DNA of 64,000 nucleotides from NCBI GenBank assembly GCA_902729315.2, contig LR746270.1, forward strand, positions 3,992,501 through 4,056,500. Reading direction: 5' to 3'. The DNA comes from Spirodela intermedia. Its lineage: Eukaryota > Streptophyta > Magnoliopsida > Alismatales > Araceae. This document shows, in pieces, positions 36,561 through 49,439 of the stretch. The stretch's first letter is position 1. Every line of letters starts with the position of its first letter. Below the pieces are notes generated by a model that was not told where the DNA came from, ran no database searches, and saw only the letters and a list, made by a program, of their open reading frames with translations. The translations under genes and the position numbers were made by a program.

Positions 36561-39500
36561 ATGTGTATATATATATATATGTATATAGTATATATATAGA
36601 GGGGATGTTTGAAGTGCAGCAGGCATCTGTTCAGCATCATAGTAATTATAGAACTCAGACATGCCTCTCCTATGGGCCTTGCCTGTCTTCTTCTTCGCTA
36701 AGGAATAAATGCGAATTTGCAATTTCAATCGAGGCAAGTAACTTAAATAGAAAAAATATATATTTGAATATTCACGGATTGGACAAGAAATCATCCATAT
36801 TTATATATAAAAAAATAAATCATTAACCTGTCCTTTCTTATTTGGATGCTTCTCCAGCCATGAATAGAAATGGTCGACCTTTTCCTCTAGATTCTTCTCA
36901 AATTCAGCATCTCCACTTTGAACCTGTTGCAAAAACTTCATCAGGAAAGTGTAACGGGTTTAAGCAAGAAAACAGCGACGTTTTTTTCCTATAAACGGCC
37001 AAAAATATAATCGACATGCTGATCCAGATTCTCCAAGAGGAAGGAGCGGGGGTGATTTCGATCTGGAACGAATTAGCAAAGCGTCTCTTAGGCCATGGAT
37101 TGAAAGTTCTCTCAAACTTTACCTCTCGGTGTGTTCACCTGTTGCCTACCTTAGTCATCGTATCACAGAGTAATAAGAAACCTTTCTACAAGGTTGAAAC
37201 ATGTTCCCCACAGGGCAATCTCCCCCACTTTGGACGGCCGTGTTCATAACATTCCTGATGCAAGGTTAGTAAGTCAAAAACCCCACGGCCAGTGGGCCGT
37301 GTAACTAGCATCACTATATATTCTCTTGGAGGATAATCAATCGACACAACTGATCAAAAGAGTTGCTCGTGGATTGAAGCCTGAGATATTTAAGCTCCAT
37401 CAACGAGGGAATACTTCATACATTTTGGATGCCCCAGTAAGTCTGAGCATCTCTACAGGGGTATGAACTGAGTCCTCCTACCTGCGAAGTCCTTTAGGAC
37501 CATGCCACCCAGTTAAACTATACAAAAAAATTAGCTTTAAAGAACTCTATCCCTGTCCTAGACCAAGATAGGATGATGCCCATGCGAAAGAAAATGACAT
37601 GCAAACCATGCCCGAAGAGGAGAGGAGGTGCAGCCATCTCGGTATAAACATGATAGCTTGGAAAGCAGATCCAAGTTACAGGTCAACCAAGGCACCATTG
37701 TTTCCTCATGCAAAGAAAATTTATATCAGCTAGAAATTTCAAATAAAATAAATTTCTTCGTTTATCGTTCATCAGGATTTATTTTAGAGACTACTTTTGA
37801 TGTTGCTTGTCCCATCTGATTCTCTCTAGGAAGCAATCCTGTAAAATCTCAGTTTTCTTGGGAAGCATAAAAGGAAAAGATACTAACATGCAACATTAGG
37901 ACAATAAATTGTACCTGAATGAGATAAACAACCAGAAAATTGACAATATGCAAAGAAGCGAGGAGATGACTCGGGAACTACAAATGCAATATTGCCAACA
38001 CCGAAAGCACCGTCTCAAATGTCAAAAAGATAAATATGAAAGGGAAGCCTCCGAGAAGTATAATCAATGGGAGATTCCACCAAACATTTTAATCTCTGAC
38101 CCTTAACAGGACGAAGACTTCACAAGAATGAGTAACCACATAAAGCTGGGGACCTGGTCAAAGAAGATGATAGGTGCATGAATTATATATGATGGAAGCA
38201 AGGGTGTTAGCCAGTGAACACTTTAGAAGTACAGTTATCAATTACCAGTGCAACGAAAAGGCAACTTGAATATTTGAGAAGCATAAGGAGAAATTATGCA
38301 GAATAACTCAAGAAAAACTAGAGACGTGCTGCAAAAGTAGATGATTGCAACATTTCCATCATTAGGTCAACGCACCACTATGAACAAAAAAAAAAAAGGG
38401 AGCATTCTGGTTTTTTTGCCAGTTCCATTACAATGCAAAATGAATACTGATTAACATCACTCAAGAGCACGATAGACCTACTGACAAAACGAATCGACAG
38501 GGTACTCATTACTACTCATTACTTAGATAAGTAACATTTGAAATTCACTTACATAAGTAATATCAAAAAGTTCAGAGTCAACATCTTTTGGCCGAACAAG
38601 ACTCAAAGCTCTATGAAAAAAGATTGTATGCAGTATGCCTGCAAAATGATTTGCATCGTATAAACATTTAAATGTGGGAAAAAGAATGCCAGAGGTATCA
38701 GTCGTACATATAATCTATGGAGAGAGAGAGAGAGAGAGAGAGAGGAACATCCAAAAAAAAAAATCTATGTTTGAAAGTATGTTAGTCAGTACTGCATGTA
38801 GGATGTCTATGATGTGGAGAGAAAAGCAAGTGCATGAAACTGACAAGGAACATAAAGAACCATTTTTCCACCATAGAATGTATAAAAATCAGACATAAAT
38901 TTAAATTTCCACAGCTGTTACTCTACCTACAATGAAAATTTAGACATTTCCTATAGCATTTCTAGGATTTACAGGAGAAACTAACATTTCGTTAGTTGCC
39001 AATTGAAACAACCCCTTCAACCAGGAAGAAAAATAAAAATATTATTAGTAATCACGATCATATTAAAACTTCAACTGAAAGCAACTGATAAATTTCATCG
39101 CCGCGTCATGGCCAGGAAGACTTATCTTGAGGAATGATAATGGCGGAAAAACATTGTCCACATGAGATGTCAAAATTGAATATATTAATATAAAGCATTA
39201 ATGAACTGATACTGGTATGGAAAAATAAAACTTCTCTCCTTCTCTGAGATAGAGCTCGTATAAAATAATTTAGCACATGAAAAGGTACGGTACATTCAGT
39301 TGTTCTCTTGGCTCATACAACTGAAGCCAATAGAAATATCTATTGCGAAGAATTGGTCTGCGAAGGAACTTACAGCGAAGTACTTCTCTGACCTGAAACA
39401 ACTCCACCTCCTGCATTGGCAAACCACACGGTCGGTCAACGATGTTCACAAAGGGAAATCCCCCCACGCCAGGACACGGACATGAATTATTGGATCGAAG

Positions 39501-39622
39501 CTAATCTTCCCTTCAAAAAGATATCACAGATTCGAATAGCGAATTTGATCTTTACATAACACAGAATATGGATTAAACATCAAGCTCACCAGTTCCTTCA
39601 GATGGCACACCTCGCAGTTCAT
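35801..39622 (-). CDS. ATG101: Autophagy-related protein 101
   Basis: A HORMA-fold subunit of the ATG1/ATG13 kinase complex that starts autophagosome formation in the cytosol. Seven small exons on the minus strand: 39,590-39,622; 39,374-39,410; 38,553-38,638; 36,828-36,923; 36,284-36,443; 36,045-36,213; 35,801-35,882. They total 663 nt, 220 residues, the normal plant length, and every junction has GT-AG and matching phase. The protein begins MNCEVCHLKELEVELFQVREVL. It contains FHRALSLVRPKDVDSELFDI, FYSWLEKHPNKKG, the ATG101 signature FYEVKNKQASWFTDKVERLYWEQW, and ends FGVDMIKRLLRSGHPSMLS. The introns are large (1.63 kb between exons 3 and 4) and carry microsatellites. The Met is chosen because MNCEVC is conserved across the family. 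Confidence 0.95.
36526..36557. repeat. (CT)n microsatellite in ATG101 intron
   Basis: Uninterrupted CT run followed by a TA-rich stretch at 36,566-36,600, inside the intron between ATG101 exons 4 and 5. Confidence 0.95.
38719..38744. repeat. (GA)n microsatellite in ATG101 intron
   Basis: Uninterrupted GA run just upstream (gene sense) of ATG101 exon 3. Confidence 0.95.
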
Positions 39623-40098
39623 CACGTCGACCGAGGAGGCATCCAAAGGGCCCGAGGCACCCAAGTTCCGAGAGGGATGGATCCGCAGACCTCTGCTGTA
39701 CCCGAGCCAGGATCGATGAGCAACGGTGGGAGTCGCCGGAGCCGGAGATCGAGAGCGAGCGGAATCACAGAGCCCTCCGTGGATTCATTCCTCTGCAGGC
39801 CACCGCGGGAGATCATCAGGACGAGGGGATGGGGCCCACGAGCCCAGTCGGTTCGGTTGGATCCGTTACCCGAATAACAGCGGCAATGTGGGCCTGATAG
39901 GAGAGACAGACCAATATTAAGATCCTGATTCAGCCTGGTAAGGGGCTTCTCCCTCCCTCCTCTTTCTTCTTGCGAGACGGCACCGAGCGGATTTCCGCAG
40001 GGCACGAGACTCGGGTATGGAGTTACCGGGCCACATTCTCTGACGGCCCAATCCATTTACCTTCTTACTAGAGTTTGTATGTTGTGCATGATCTATAT
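39623..40098. promoter_or_regulatory. ATG101 promoter and leader region
   Basis: Upstream of the ATG101 start codon. GC-rich for ~250 bp from the Met, then mixed. No further gene is supported; the minus-strand frame 39,622-40,056 is only the leader read through. Confidence 0.45.
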
Positions 40099-40170
40099 GG
40101 ATCCGTGGCGCAATGGTAGCGCGTCTGACTCCAGATCAGAAGGTTGCGTGTTCGATTCACGTCGGGTTCA
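40099..40170 (+). tRNA. tRNA-Trp (CCA anticodon), no intron
   Basis: A 72 bp cloverleaf folds cleanly. The acceptor GGATCCG pairs with CGGGTTC, allowing two G-U pairs. There is a 4 bp D stem GCGC/GCGC and the anticodon stem TCTGA/TCAGA with loop CTCCAGA. The anticodon CCA is at 40,131-40,133, the T stem is GCGTG/CACGT with loop TTCGATT, and the discriminator base is A. A box (TGGCGCAATGG) and B box (GTTCGATTC) promoters are present. The sequence matches the usual nuclear plant tRNA-Trp. Confidence 0.97.
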
Positions 40171-41640
40171 ATTACCTAACCCATATCATAATATTAGTAT
40201 CGTTGATTTCATTCTTTTGATGAAACAAAGACTACGGATACCATCCGGTGCATATTAGTTAATTGATGGGCCTGAAAAATCTGGCCCAGTTCTTCTCTCC
40301 GCCACCTACTTATTGGGCCTGAGCCTCTCCCACTCTGCCCCTACCCCGTCCGCTAAGGTGCCCAAGATCCGGTCAGATCAGAAGTCGGTCGTCATTAAGT
40401 TGACCAGATATGTCAACGCCCCGATCCTCCAATCACCCTGGTAGACATTCACAAGGTCTGGCTCACCCGCTCTTTTCAACGGGGGTAGACAACTAACAAC
40501 ATGAAGGTTTGACCCACCACGAGAACTGCTCGTCATTCAACTAATCTACGCCTAATTTTCGAGTAGGGTGATGGTCCGAGACATCTAGCATGCCATGAGA
40601 CAACTCGGGGGATTTTTCAGTCTAAGCTAAAAAAAAATTAAAATAATTAAAAAACATATTTTTTAGTTTCGATAATTTCGAAGATTTGACGTCTCTGCTG
40701 ACGCGGCGGTGAGAGACGCTATCGGCGGGCAAATGGGGCTTCGAGATTGACGCCTAACGGGCCCACGGGGGTTTTGGCCGGCAAAGTGGGCCCCGCCAGC
40801 TTGGACGGTGGCGACCGGATCTTGGTGCGGTTCAGAGCTTTCGCCAGGTCATGCTCCCGACATGGGCCCCACTTTTGCCTCTCGCCATCGACTCGCCGCT
40901 TCCCGTTTGGCGGCGCTTTGAACGTCCGTCTAGAAGCACCCCTGGATGGATATGCGTCGCCCCGCTCTGGCCATCCCCGGCCTGGTACGGTGATGGCGTC
41001 ACATCCATCGTCACCTTCGTCATCATTTCGTGCATACATTTATTTACTCATTTATTTTTAATATATATATTTCTATAATTAGGAAAAAAATTATGGAGAT
41101 CATCGATCTACCACCGTTGGAGTGGGCCCATCGATTCGACAAACAATCAAATATAGTCCAAGATAAATACCCACTTATAAAAATTATATAACCCAATAGC
41201 ATATGAAAGAATTACTTTTTTACCCATTTATTTCGTATTTTGGTAGAAATTGGGGGGGGGGGCGTGGTCAACCCTTGGATAACCCAACACGCAGACGTTG
41301 GGGCTGATAAATGTATAATGGTCACGTGTTTGCTTCCGTGTGCCCCGATTAAGTCAACGAAATCCTATCAATAAATAAAAGGGTTAAAAAAAAACGGAGC
41401 GCTGCTTGATGGGTCCGTACATGGCCTAACCATGATGGATGTCTATATATATCAATATATAATAAAAATAAAACACTGGTTTAAACCAGGGAAAATAATT
41501 TATTTGATCCGGGGGAAAATCTGCTCGAGCCCTCAGCCAGAAACAAGCGATGACCGCAATGTGAGAAAAATCCCTCGTAGTTGCTACCTCCTGATCTCCT
41601 GCTATCCACAGCTCCCTCTTCGCGGCTCTGCCTCTGGCTA
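40171..41640. other. Region with no recognised gene
   Basis: Between tRNA-Trp and the 3' end of the HHO gene. A GC-rich patch (40,680-41,030) gives overlapping frames on both strands, but none resembles a protein family. A G10 homopolymer lies near 41,252. The last ~150 bp should hold the 3' untranslated region of the minus-strand HHO gene. Confidence 0.45.
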
Positions 41641-42666
41641 TCAGCTCCAGTTCCCCCGTTCGCGCTCTTTCCATGAGCTTCTGCCTGCGGTGGCGGCCGG
41701 GTTCGCCGAAGATGGCGCCGCCGCCGATCTCTGGGCGTGGAGGCGGAATTTCTGAAGGTAGAGAGTCACGGTAATTGGGTTAAGCTCCGAGAAGGGATTG
41801 CATGGCCTGATGGCCCGGAAAGCTGAACAAACCTGCAGGTGGCTCTTGATCTCGTCGTTGGTGAGGCCTTCCACCTTCATAAGCTGCTTGACTTTCTTGG
41901 GCGTCGCCACTGTGGAAGAGGAGAAAACTCAAAGCAGGGAATCAGACGAGAGCTTCCTCGGAGGGGGAAGGAGACAGTGGTGGATCTAGCGGGTAACCCA
42001 CCTTTCCATCCCCCGAGATGCTCCACGGCGTCGACGAACCGCTGGTGGAGCTCCGGCGACCAGTATCTCCTGGGCTTCAACCCCGAGCTGCTCCTAGGAG
42101 GTGCCAGCTTTTCCGCCGCCGAGGAGGCGGCGAGGGGAAGGAGGAAGGGTTGCGGCGGCGGTGTGTCTGTCGTGGAGTGCGGGGAAAGAGCTCTCACGCC
42201 GCTGTGGAGGGCGGTGCTGGCGGTGGTGGTGGAAGAATTATCGCACCATAGCTGGGTGGAGCTCATCCAGTTCATCCTCCCATCGTCTTCCTGCTTCTTC
42301 CTCGATTTCCGCTGGGCCAGCTCCTCCTTCAGATCTCCGATCACTGCCAGAATCACGCCGCTGTTTTGAGAGAAACCCACAAACAAATGAAGGAAAATCA
42401 GGGGTCATCGACCGGTGAACAGAAGACCAACCGTCGTTGAGGATGATGACGTAGAGAGGGAGCTCCCGCCGGAAAACCTCGATCTTCCGGCGCTCCTCCT
42501 CGAGCTCGCGGAGGTACTCATCCAGCTCCGTCGCCTTCCCGTTTCCTGGCCCTCCGCCGCCGCCAGCTGCCGCCGCGGCGGCGCTCAGGAACGGCGCCAC
42601 GGTGGCCCGCGGCGTAGACGGCGGCCTCAGTTCTAAACTCAGCTCCGACACCGGCAGGCACCCCAT
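41641..42666 (-). CDS. HHO: HHO/NIGT1-type GARP (G2-like) transcription repressor
   Basis: A nuclear DNA-binding repressor of the HRS1/HHO (NIGT1) group. Known members repress nitrate and phosphate starvation genes; that role here is inferred from the family. Four exons on the minus strand: 42,432-42,666; 42,002-42,343; 41,833-41,909; 41,641-41,751 (254 residues). Seen: an LSLEL EAR-type repression motif at residues 9-13, then the group's hydrophobic domain (YLRELEEERRKIEVFRRELPL...LND.IGDLKEELA). The GARP domain lies at about 168-223 (RRYWSPELHQRFVDAVEHLG, VATPKKVKQLM, GLTNDEIKSHLQKFRLH), split by introns at the positions usual for the family. The exon 2 acceptor was chosen because the nearer AG would hit a stop. 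The C-terminus after the GARP domain is short. Confidence 0.9.
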
Positions 42667-43400
42667 TTCTTCGTCTTTTCGCCTGCTCCCCTTCTTCCTA
42701 TGTATGATGGGGGACTGGCGCGGAGAGAGAGAGAGAGAGAGACAGAGAGACAGAGAGCGGCGTCGTTTCACCGCGTACCAGGCAGGTGCCTTGTCCTCTC
42801 GCTGCCCACCAGACGCTTATTTAGGAGCACCCCTCTCGGCCAGGAAGCCGATTGCCAACGCTCGGAATCCAAACAAACGGGGCCTTCGCCGAACGCGGAA
42901 TCGCGTGACGGCGGAACAATCAGTCTCCGATTCTCGGATTCGGGCTTTCGCCTCCGCCTTACGGGAATCGTCCACCCACAGCTTGCCATTTTAATATTCG
43001 GCCATTCATCGTATTTTATAAGGAGCGCCGCCTTATCCTCAACAGTACCAATTTCCTAGCTAACTTTTCAGCAGTATAATTATCTAAAAAATAATCCATC
43101 GTATTTTCTACATATAAGAAGTGGGTCCCACTCATCATGCTTAAAGCTGCGCTTTAAAATCTTTGGAAAATATATCCTTAGGAGAGATGGCTCTGGACAC
43201 GGGGCTCCTGGACCCGGCTCCAAAGAGATGGCTTTGAGGGCGACTTGGCCCATTTATCAGAAGTCGAATAGGCCAAAAGGCCCATTAATCTTGGCAAGAC
43301 AATATTTGGCCCTAATTTCATGGAGCACACACAATTTTAAATTTTCATTTAACAAATTTTTTTTTTCTACTGAATATTCAATATTTTCATCTATTAGCCT
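42667..43400. promoter_or_regulatory. Upstream region of the HHO gene
   Basis: The leader contains a GA-rich run (42,724-42,760 on the plus strand, CT on the gene strand). Further out there is no gene and base composition shifts from GC-rich to AT-rich by 43,300. Confidence 0.4.
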
Positions 43401-43899
43401 TTAGACTAACAATCATGTGAGCACTCTTTAATGTATTGGCCCTCTTTTTGCCGGTTCACACATAGAGCCACTACTATTTGCCAAAATAGAGAAGACCTGC
43501 CTAGTTGACCAGGTTTGGGTGCATCCCTCTAATATCAACATTTAATCAAATCAATCTTTTGCCTGATTTGATTCTTCAATTATTTATTCCTTGAATTAAG
43601 TCTGATATATTGATCATCTTTGTTAACTGGGACCATTTCTCATCTCCTTTATGAGTGTGTAGTCGACTATATTTTTTTATTGTTATAGAATCATAAGCCC
43701 CTTTTTGTAGCTATATTTGGTATTGGTCATCATCAATTCAAGGGTTTTACACAAAATTTTGATATAAATTATTAACCCTTCCCCAATTAAAGAACATGCT
43801 TCACACCTCATAGAGGTTGGGTCTAGGTCTTTTGATCATTTAGGTCTTTGATAAACCTAATTATTTTTTTCTTCTATTTCACAAGTTAAGTATTCTTCA

Positions 43900-46795
43900 T
43901 GATTAATTTTAATCTGATCAAGTTGTGTAGACTGTATTCCGCATAGATCTTTAGGTTTGAAAGTTCTCTCCAACACTTCTTTGGAAAGTTCTTTCAAAGA
44001 CATTTCAAAGTTATTCATGAATTCTACCACAATCTCATATTACTTCATGTCCAGGATTAAATTGTAGAGGCTTGACTTATGATGTTTCAAACATCTCAAT
44101 TATTATTCATTTTAGGTACCCCTAGTGTCATAAAGTATCGATGTCATGTTTAATGAAATCACACCAATGACTTATCTTCAAAATAACATACTTATAGAAA
44201 AATATATTTTTGCCTTGATGATCCACATTAGCCATCAACCTCTCCCAATCTTCATCCATGTATCCCATTTAATACATTTATGCTGCATCATTTGCACCAT
44301 TCTCTACATATGGGCTTCCAAACCCTTCAACATTCACTCAATTAGTGTAGACAACTCTCCATTTCACATCTCATTTTGTTGTTTTTTAGACGTCATCAAA
44401 CCAACTCATACACTAGTTGATAAGAACTCAATAGTAGAATCTAAAGAATGAGAAAAGTAGAGTTCTAAGACACAAAAAAGGTAGAGCAATCTAATTCAAG
44501 AAGAAACCCAATCTCTACTTCATAGTGATCTTTCTAGAGGGTTATCTCTCTCCTCCATAAGCCACAACTTGTCAAAAATCTCATCTTCCTATTTCTAATT
44601 CTATCTTAACCCTAATAATTCCTTTTTACCCTACATGATATCTTAACTCTTATGTGACCCTCACATCACTCTTACATGGCCTAACATAAGCTTCATAAAA
44701 ATTTACATAAATTAGAAGAAAATCATTTGAAAGATATTGATCACTAAATATTTATGTTATTTCTTTTATAGGGAGACATGGATATCATGTTCCATACAAA
44801 AAAAAAATGAAATTCATGATATAAAATTCTCCCTCTTGATTTTTTTCAAAGAGTCTTTCTAACATACCCTTTATAGGTTTCTTTAGACACTTCTAAAATT
44901 TAAAATCTTCCAAATATAAGATTTTTGAACTAGAAAGTATGTCAAACTTATGTAGATAAAATCACCGATGACTAATAAAATATCTATTTTTTTCAATAGT
45001 AGAGTCATAATTGGACCATAAATATCAACATTTAATAACCCAAAAGGCAACCTTGCTCTCCAAGATTTTTTGTTAGAAAAATAGGAAATGATGTTTTTTG
45101 TCTAAACATATACTTCACAAACATCATTAGCAGTTGTAATAAGAGACAAGTCAAGAACTACATATTTTTTATGTAATAATTTTAATTATTAAAAATATAA
45201 AATTACCATAACACAAATATCAAAAACAATCATTCTATCTCATAATCATTCCAAAATCCACAAATCTTGAAGTATCAAAGGGCAAAATTCTTTATCTAAT
45301 TTTAGAAATAAACTTAGGATGCTCAACTTTTGCTATTTTCAATAACACATAACATCTTCAAAATGAAAATGTAACCCTATTTCATCAATTGATCCCCAAT
45401 GAGTAGATTGTGTACTAATTTTGGAACGTAATTTTCATCATGTATCAATTTCTTAAATAATTTTATATCAAGAGTTATGATTATAATAACTTCAATTGGA
45501 ATGTTTTTTCTATCTCCAATTCAAGCTTATTATTTTATACATTTATAAAGACTTTATAAAAAATTCACACTATGTAAACATTATACATTATATTTACCTA
45601 TTAGTGGAGTCACATAAATAAGAAATAAATTGACTTTTATCATTTTCTCCTACAATATTTACTTGGTTATTTTTCTTATAGTAGAAGTATGTTTCAGGAT
45701 GTCTATACTCACAAAAATTACATTATATCATCTTAGAATTTACTTCTATAATATTTTACTTCTCTTTTATCTTCTCCCAACAATAAGTTTCAATACATTC
45801 TTTTTTTGTACAAATTTGACATTACACTATTTGATAATTTAACTACTAGTTATATTTATTATAACCATCATGCCTCATGTGTAAAAAAATCCAATTTAAC
45901 ATAATCACTTTCATGGCCATGAGTATAATAAACTCTATTTGATTTATATTCTCATGTCACTAATTGAAAAAGCATTCACAATTTCAATGTTTTTTCCTAA
46001 AATGTATGTTTAAGTGACTTTTTTTGTGAACTTATCCATCAGTCTTCATGTGCTAGTAAATAACTTATATATTTATATTTTAAATGAAAATATATAGGTT
46101 CTTAAACTCACCAATCTATATATATATTATTTTTTAAAAAGGGATAAAGATTCCACATTTTTTAAATATTTTTCCAGTATATTTTTTTAAAATAATCTTA
46201 TTTTAGCTTTGTTAAATGAAACTAAAATAAAATATTGAATAGATTCCCCTAATTTTATAAAGAGTGTTTCAAATTTTCAATGGAGAATTTAATGTTTTAC
46301 TATATAACCTTACTATCCTCATGAAATCTATTTATCAAAAATATCACACTTATCAAGACTTTATGGCATTACAATCCAATAAAAAATTACATCTAATATA
46401 TCTTTTTGTAACACTAATAGAGACTTTCATCTTTTTTGTCAAGTTTTGAAAGATTTCTTTAGGATTATCCATATCTTCATTGTAATTCTTGACCAACTTT
46501 AGTAATTCTAGAGAAATAAAAGTCATCCTAATCTTAATGCTCCAATATTCATATTTATTTTAATTAAAAATTAATACAGTAAGTTGTGAGGGGTTGAAAG
46601 GATTACCTTTCAACATACATACAATTAATAGAGTTATATCTTCTCAACGTCCTCACACAAATACATTCATCTCTTGCTACAATGACAAACATCACTGTTA
46701 CAAATAATCTCATCCATGTAGCTCTTGTATTGTGACTGTGATTTCTACATCAATTAATGTCCAATATGATGAACTTAGTGCTCTTGTTCTGATTT
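43900..46795 (-). mobile_element. Heavily decayed Ty1/copia retrotransposon
   Basis: On the minus strand the coding order of a copia element survives in fragments, with many stops and frameshifts. A gag start (~46,355-46,565) reads NKYEYWSIKIRMTFISLELLKLV, close to the copia gag 'Y.YWSI.M.T.F.S.ELW.LV'. A GAG-pre-integrase/integrase piece (~44,890-45,130) reads 'KSWRARLPFGLLNVDIYGPI' then 'YFLVQKS', as in copia integrases. A possible RT/RNase H end (~44,140-44,285) reads 'GYMDEDWE' and 'ISHWCDFIKHDIDTL'. Most of the reverse transcriptase is gone: only ~0.6 kb separates integrase from RNase H. The 5' end is placed near 46,795, where CTTGTTCTGAT..TGTAGAAAGATAAGC resembles the junction after a copia primer site. 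LTR borders could not be fixed. Confidence 0.6.
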
Positions 46796-48230
46796 GTAGA
46801 AAGATAAGCTACAAATGGAGAGAAAACACACTCAAATTTGAGAGAGAAAAAAGACTGGATTAGATGAGGAAGAGAGAAACTTGAGGAGTCAAAAAATCCC
46901 TAAAAATGAAATGTCTTTAGTGTTTATGACAAAGAAAAAAGATATTTTTTATATCATGGAGAAGAGACATTGAAGTAGATATCTCACTTCATCTTGAATA
47001 CTCTTAAAGTTAGTTATTAAATTCTTTAATTCTACCACTACATTTGATGCCCTTTTAATCATTTTGCACTAGTTATCTACAGAAAAAAGAAGAAAGAGAT
47101 CATCTATGTTACTATTCATGATCCATTCAACCAAGAGTTGAAGAAGAATAATGCAAGGAAGAAAAATAATTGTATTTTACACACTAATACATCAATATCA
47201 AACATTAGGTGAAACATTTATTATGAGGTAATATCTTTTCATCTTATTTAGATCAAAATTGTAGGTGGTAAATTTTTCCCATAACTTGAAGTTTGAGAAG
47301 AAAAGGAAAAGTTTCTTTTCCTTGACCTCTTTGGGAAGTAGGGAGCTTCTTTTGTTTTGACCACCTAAAGCCATATATTATAGAACTACATTTTTAAATC
47401 TACAATTTAGTTGGAGTTGTGAAAGAGAGAAGCTATTGAGCTCAAATTTAGCTCTTTATCACTAAATATTTAATAGAAACAAGCATGGAGTCCTCAAAAA
47501 GTAAAAATAGGTTAAGAAGACATAATCACTATTAAAATTTGTTGTGTGATTGTGGCAATGATTTTTTCTTATAATTAAATTTATGCATGAAGTAAAGATT
47601 AAATGATAAAAAAATATCAATTCAATCCCTTTTCATCATATGTTGTCTCCATCTAGAGACCAAGAGTTAGATGAAAATTAAATTAAGAAAAAAATATTTT
47701 GTATTTTTATTTCATAAATTCAAATAAATTTTAAAAACCTAAATTTCATTATCTTCTTACATTATCTTATGTATATAAATTTATTTATAAAATTTTACGC
47801 TCATGAAAATAAATAAATTATCATTTATTTTTAAGGATCATCAACAAAACACATAAAATATCATGATAAACAACATAAAGTTATAATGAAAAAGCTCACA
47901 ACATGTATCATGTGCGTACCCCATCTCATGTTGGATAGACCCTTGACAATGGGCACCTTCTCATTTGAAACATCCCTTTGGAGGGTTGGCAGATGTTTCT
48001 TTCTCTCCTCAAGCCTCATGAATCCTTGGATCACCTTTGCCTCTATTGCATGGCCTACTGCAATGCTTTCCACAATTGTTGTCCTTGATTGTTTCATGTG
48101 ATAACCTTCATTGTTGCTAGTCACATGCCTTTTAGTTGTTTTTACATGGGTTGAAGGTAAATTATCATCTCATATGCAGCACAAAACACTTCAACAATGC
48201 ACTTTTATATATAAAGAAGTTTGTTCATGG
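46796..48230. other. AT-rich region, nothing certain
   Basis: May include the outer LTR of the copia relic. An 87-codon minus-strand frame (47,861-48,124) is richer in normal amino acids than its surroundings, but I recognise no family and no intron signals support a gene. Confidence 0.4.
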
Positions 48231-48234
48231 GTGT

Positions 48235-49130
48235 TGTTCTCTTTTGTCATGTGAACACTCTCTAGATATACATTATTAATACAAAGAGTTCTTGCTATTA
48301 ATTGAGAAAAACATATAAAAAATGAGAAAGACATCCCTACTCAATCAAGTCAGGGTGTTTATATTATATATATATATATATATATATGTGCTTGTAGGTT
48401 CATCAGGTGTCAAAATTTGACATTTACTCTCCTAGTGTCAGGTGAGACTATTGGTTCATGTTTTGATCACCTATTTTCCTAATAGGATCATTGCCATGAA
48501 TGCTTTGATCTACTCTAATAAGCCGTTATACCTTGTATAGTTTACTCTCATATGACACTTAGATATCTCACTCATATTCTCTAATGTGTTGAAGTTCTTG
48601 TTGAATTAGTTGAATTTTGTGGATATCTCACTTATATCCTAACACATTCACATGCGAACATGTGTGCTCCATCCATGAACCCTATATCATGTTCATGTGT
48701 GCACCATGCATGATGATGACAATGTGCACATTATGGATGCCATGGATCATGGGTGTGTATTATGTATATGCTTATGTGTGCCTCTAAGCATGCCACACAT
48801 ATCTACATGTTGTGAATTTCTCATCATATGTCTGCATGCATGTTATGCATGTGCCTACTATTTGTAAATCTTTGTATTTAGAATATGCCTTCACTTCTCC
48901 ACACTTGTGATGCACCTAGGTTAGAGTTGACACACTTCTTAATACACATTACTCATTTGTAGGCTGTGTAGTATCACACTATATTGGTGAGTTCACACCT
49001 CATGTTAGCATAATCTTTGTTGAGTTAGAGTTGTCATAATATCCTTTAGGCCAAGTCAACAAAAAGTTATGCTTGATGGTCCTTGCCAATAGAAAGGCTC
49101 TAAGTTGTGACTCAACTTTAGGTACATAAT
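48235..49130. repeat. Repeat copy A (longest copy of a three-copy family)
   Basis: Homologous over its left part to 51,705-52,425 (copy C) and over its right part to 51,105-51,635 (copy B). Landmarks: GTGAACACTCTCTAG, ACATTTACTCTCCTA.TGTCAGGT, ATGTGTGCTCCATCCATG, TTCTCATCA.ATGTCT.CATGCAT, and the end GTTGTGACTCAACTTTA. A (TA)n run sits at ~48,360-48,388. It is probably LTR-derived, since copy C follows a primer-site-like sequence. Frames are broken. Confidence 0.65.
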
Positions 49131-49439
49131 ATTGATAAGTATTTACTAAATATCATAAATTATATTTAAGGATTATACTCACATATATGATCATAGTATA
49201 AGGTTCAACATTAAATGTCACAATATTGACTTGCTAGAAAACTAAATGGAGAGTATCTTAATGGACTTCATAGATGGCCTGTAACTCATACTATTATAAG
49301 AAGAATGAATCATTTAAGAGATGTAGTATTGACTATTTCATTTGACCGTGGTCACGTATTGGAACCCATTAAGATGGCAAATTTACATTCTTATCAGCCC
49401 AATGACCTAAACAAATCTTAAGCACAAGCAAAGGAAGAA

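Noticed and set aside
40719-41061. Overlapping ~105-codon frames on both strands
   Set aside because: GC-rich patch effect; no domain, no conservation evidence, no splice context.
47861-48124. 87-codon minus-strand frame
   Set aside because: Reads plausibly but matches no family I know, with no splice or promoter support; left as unassigned.
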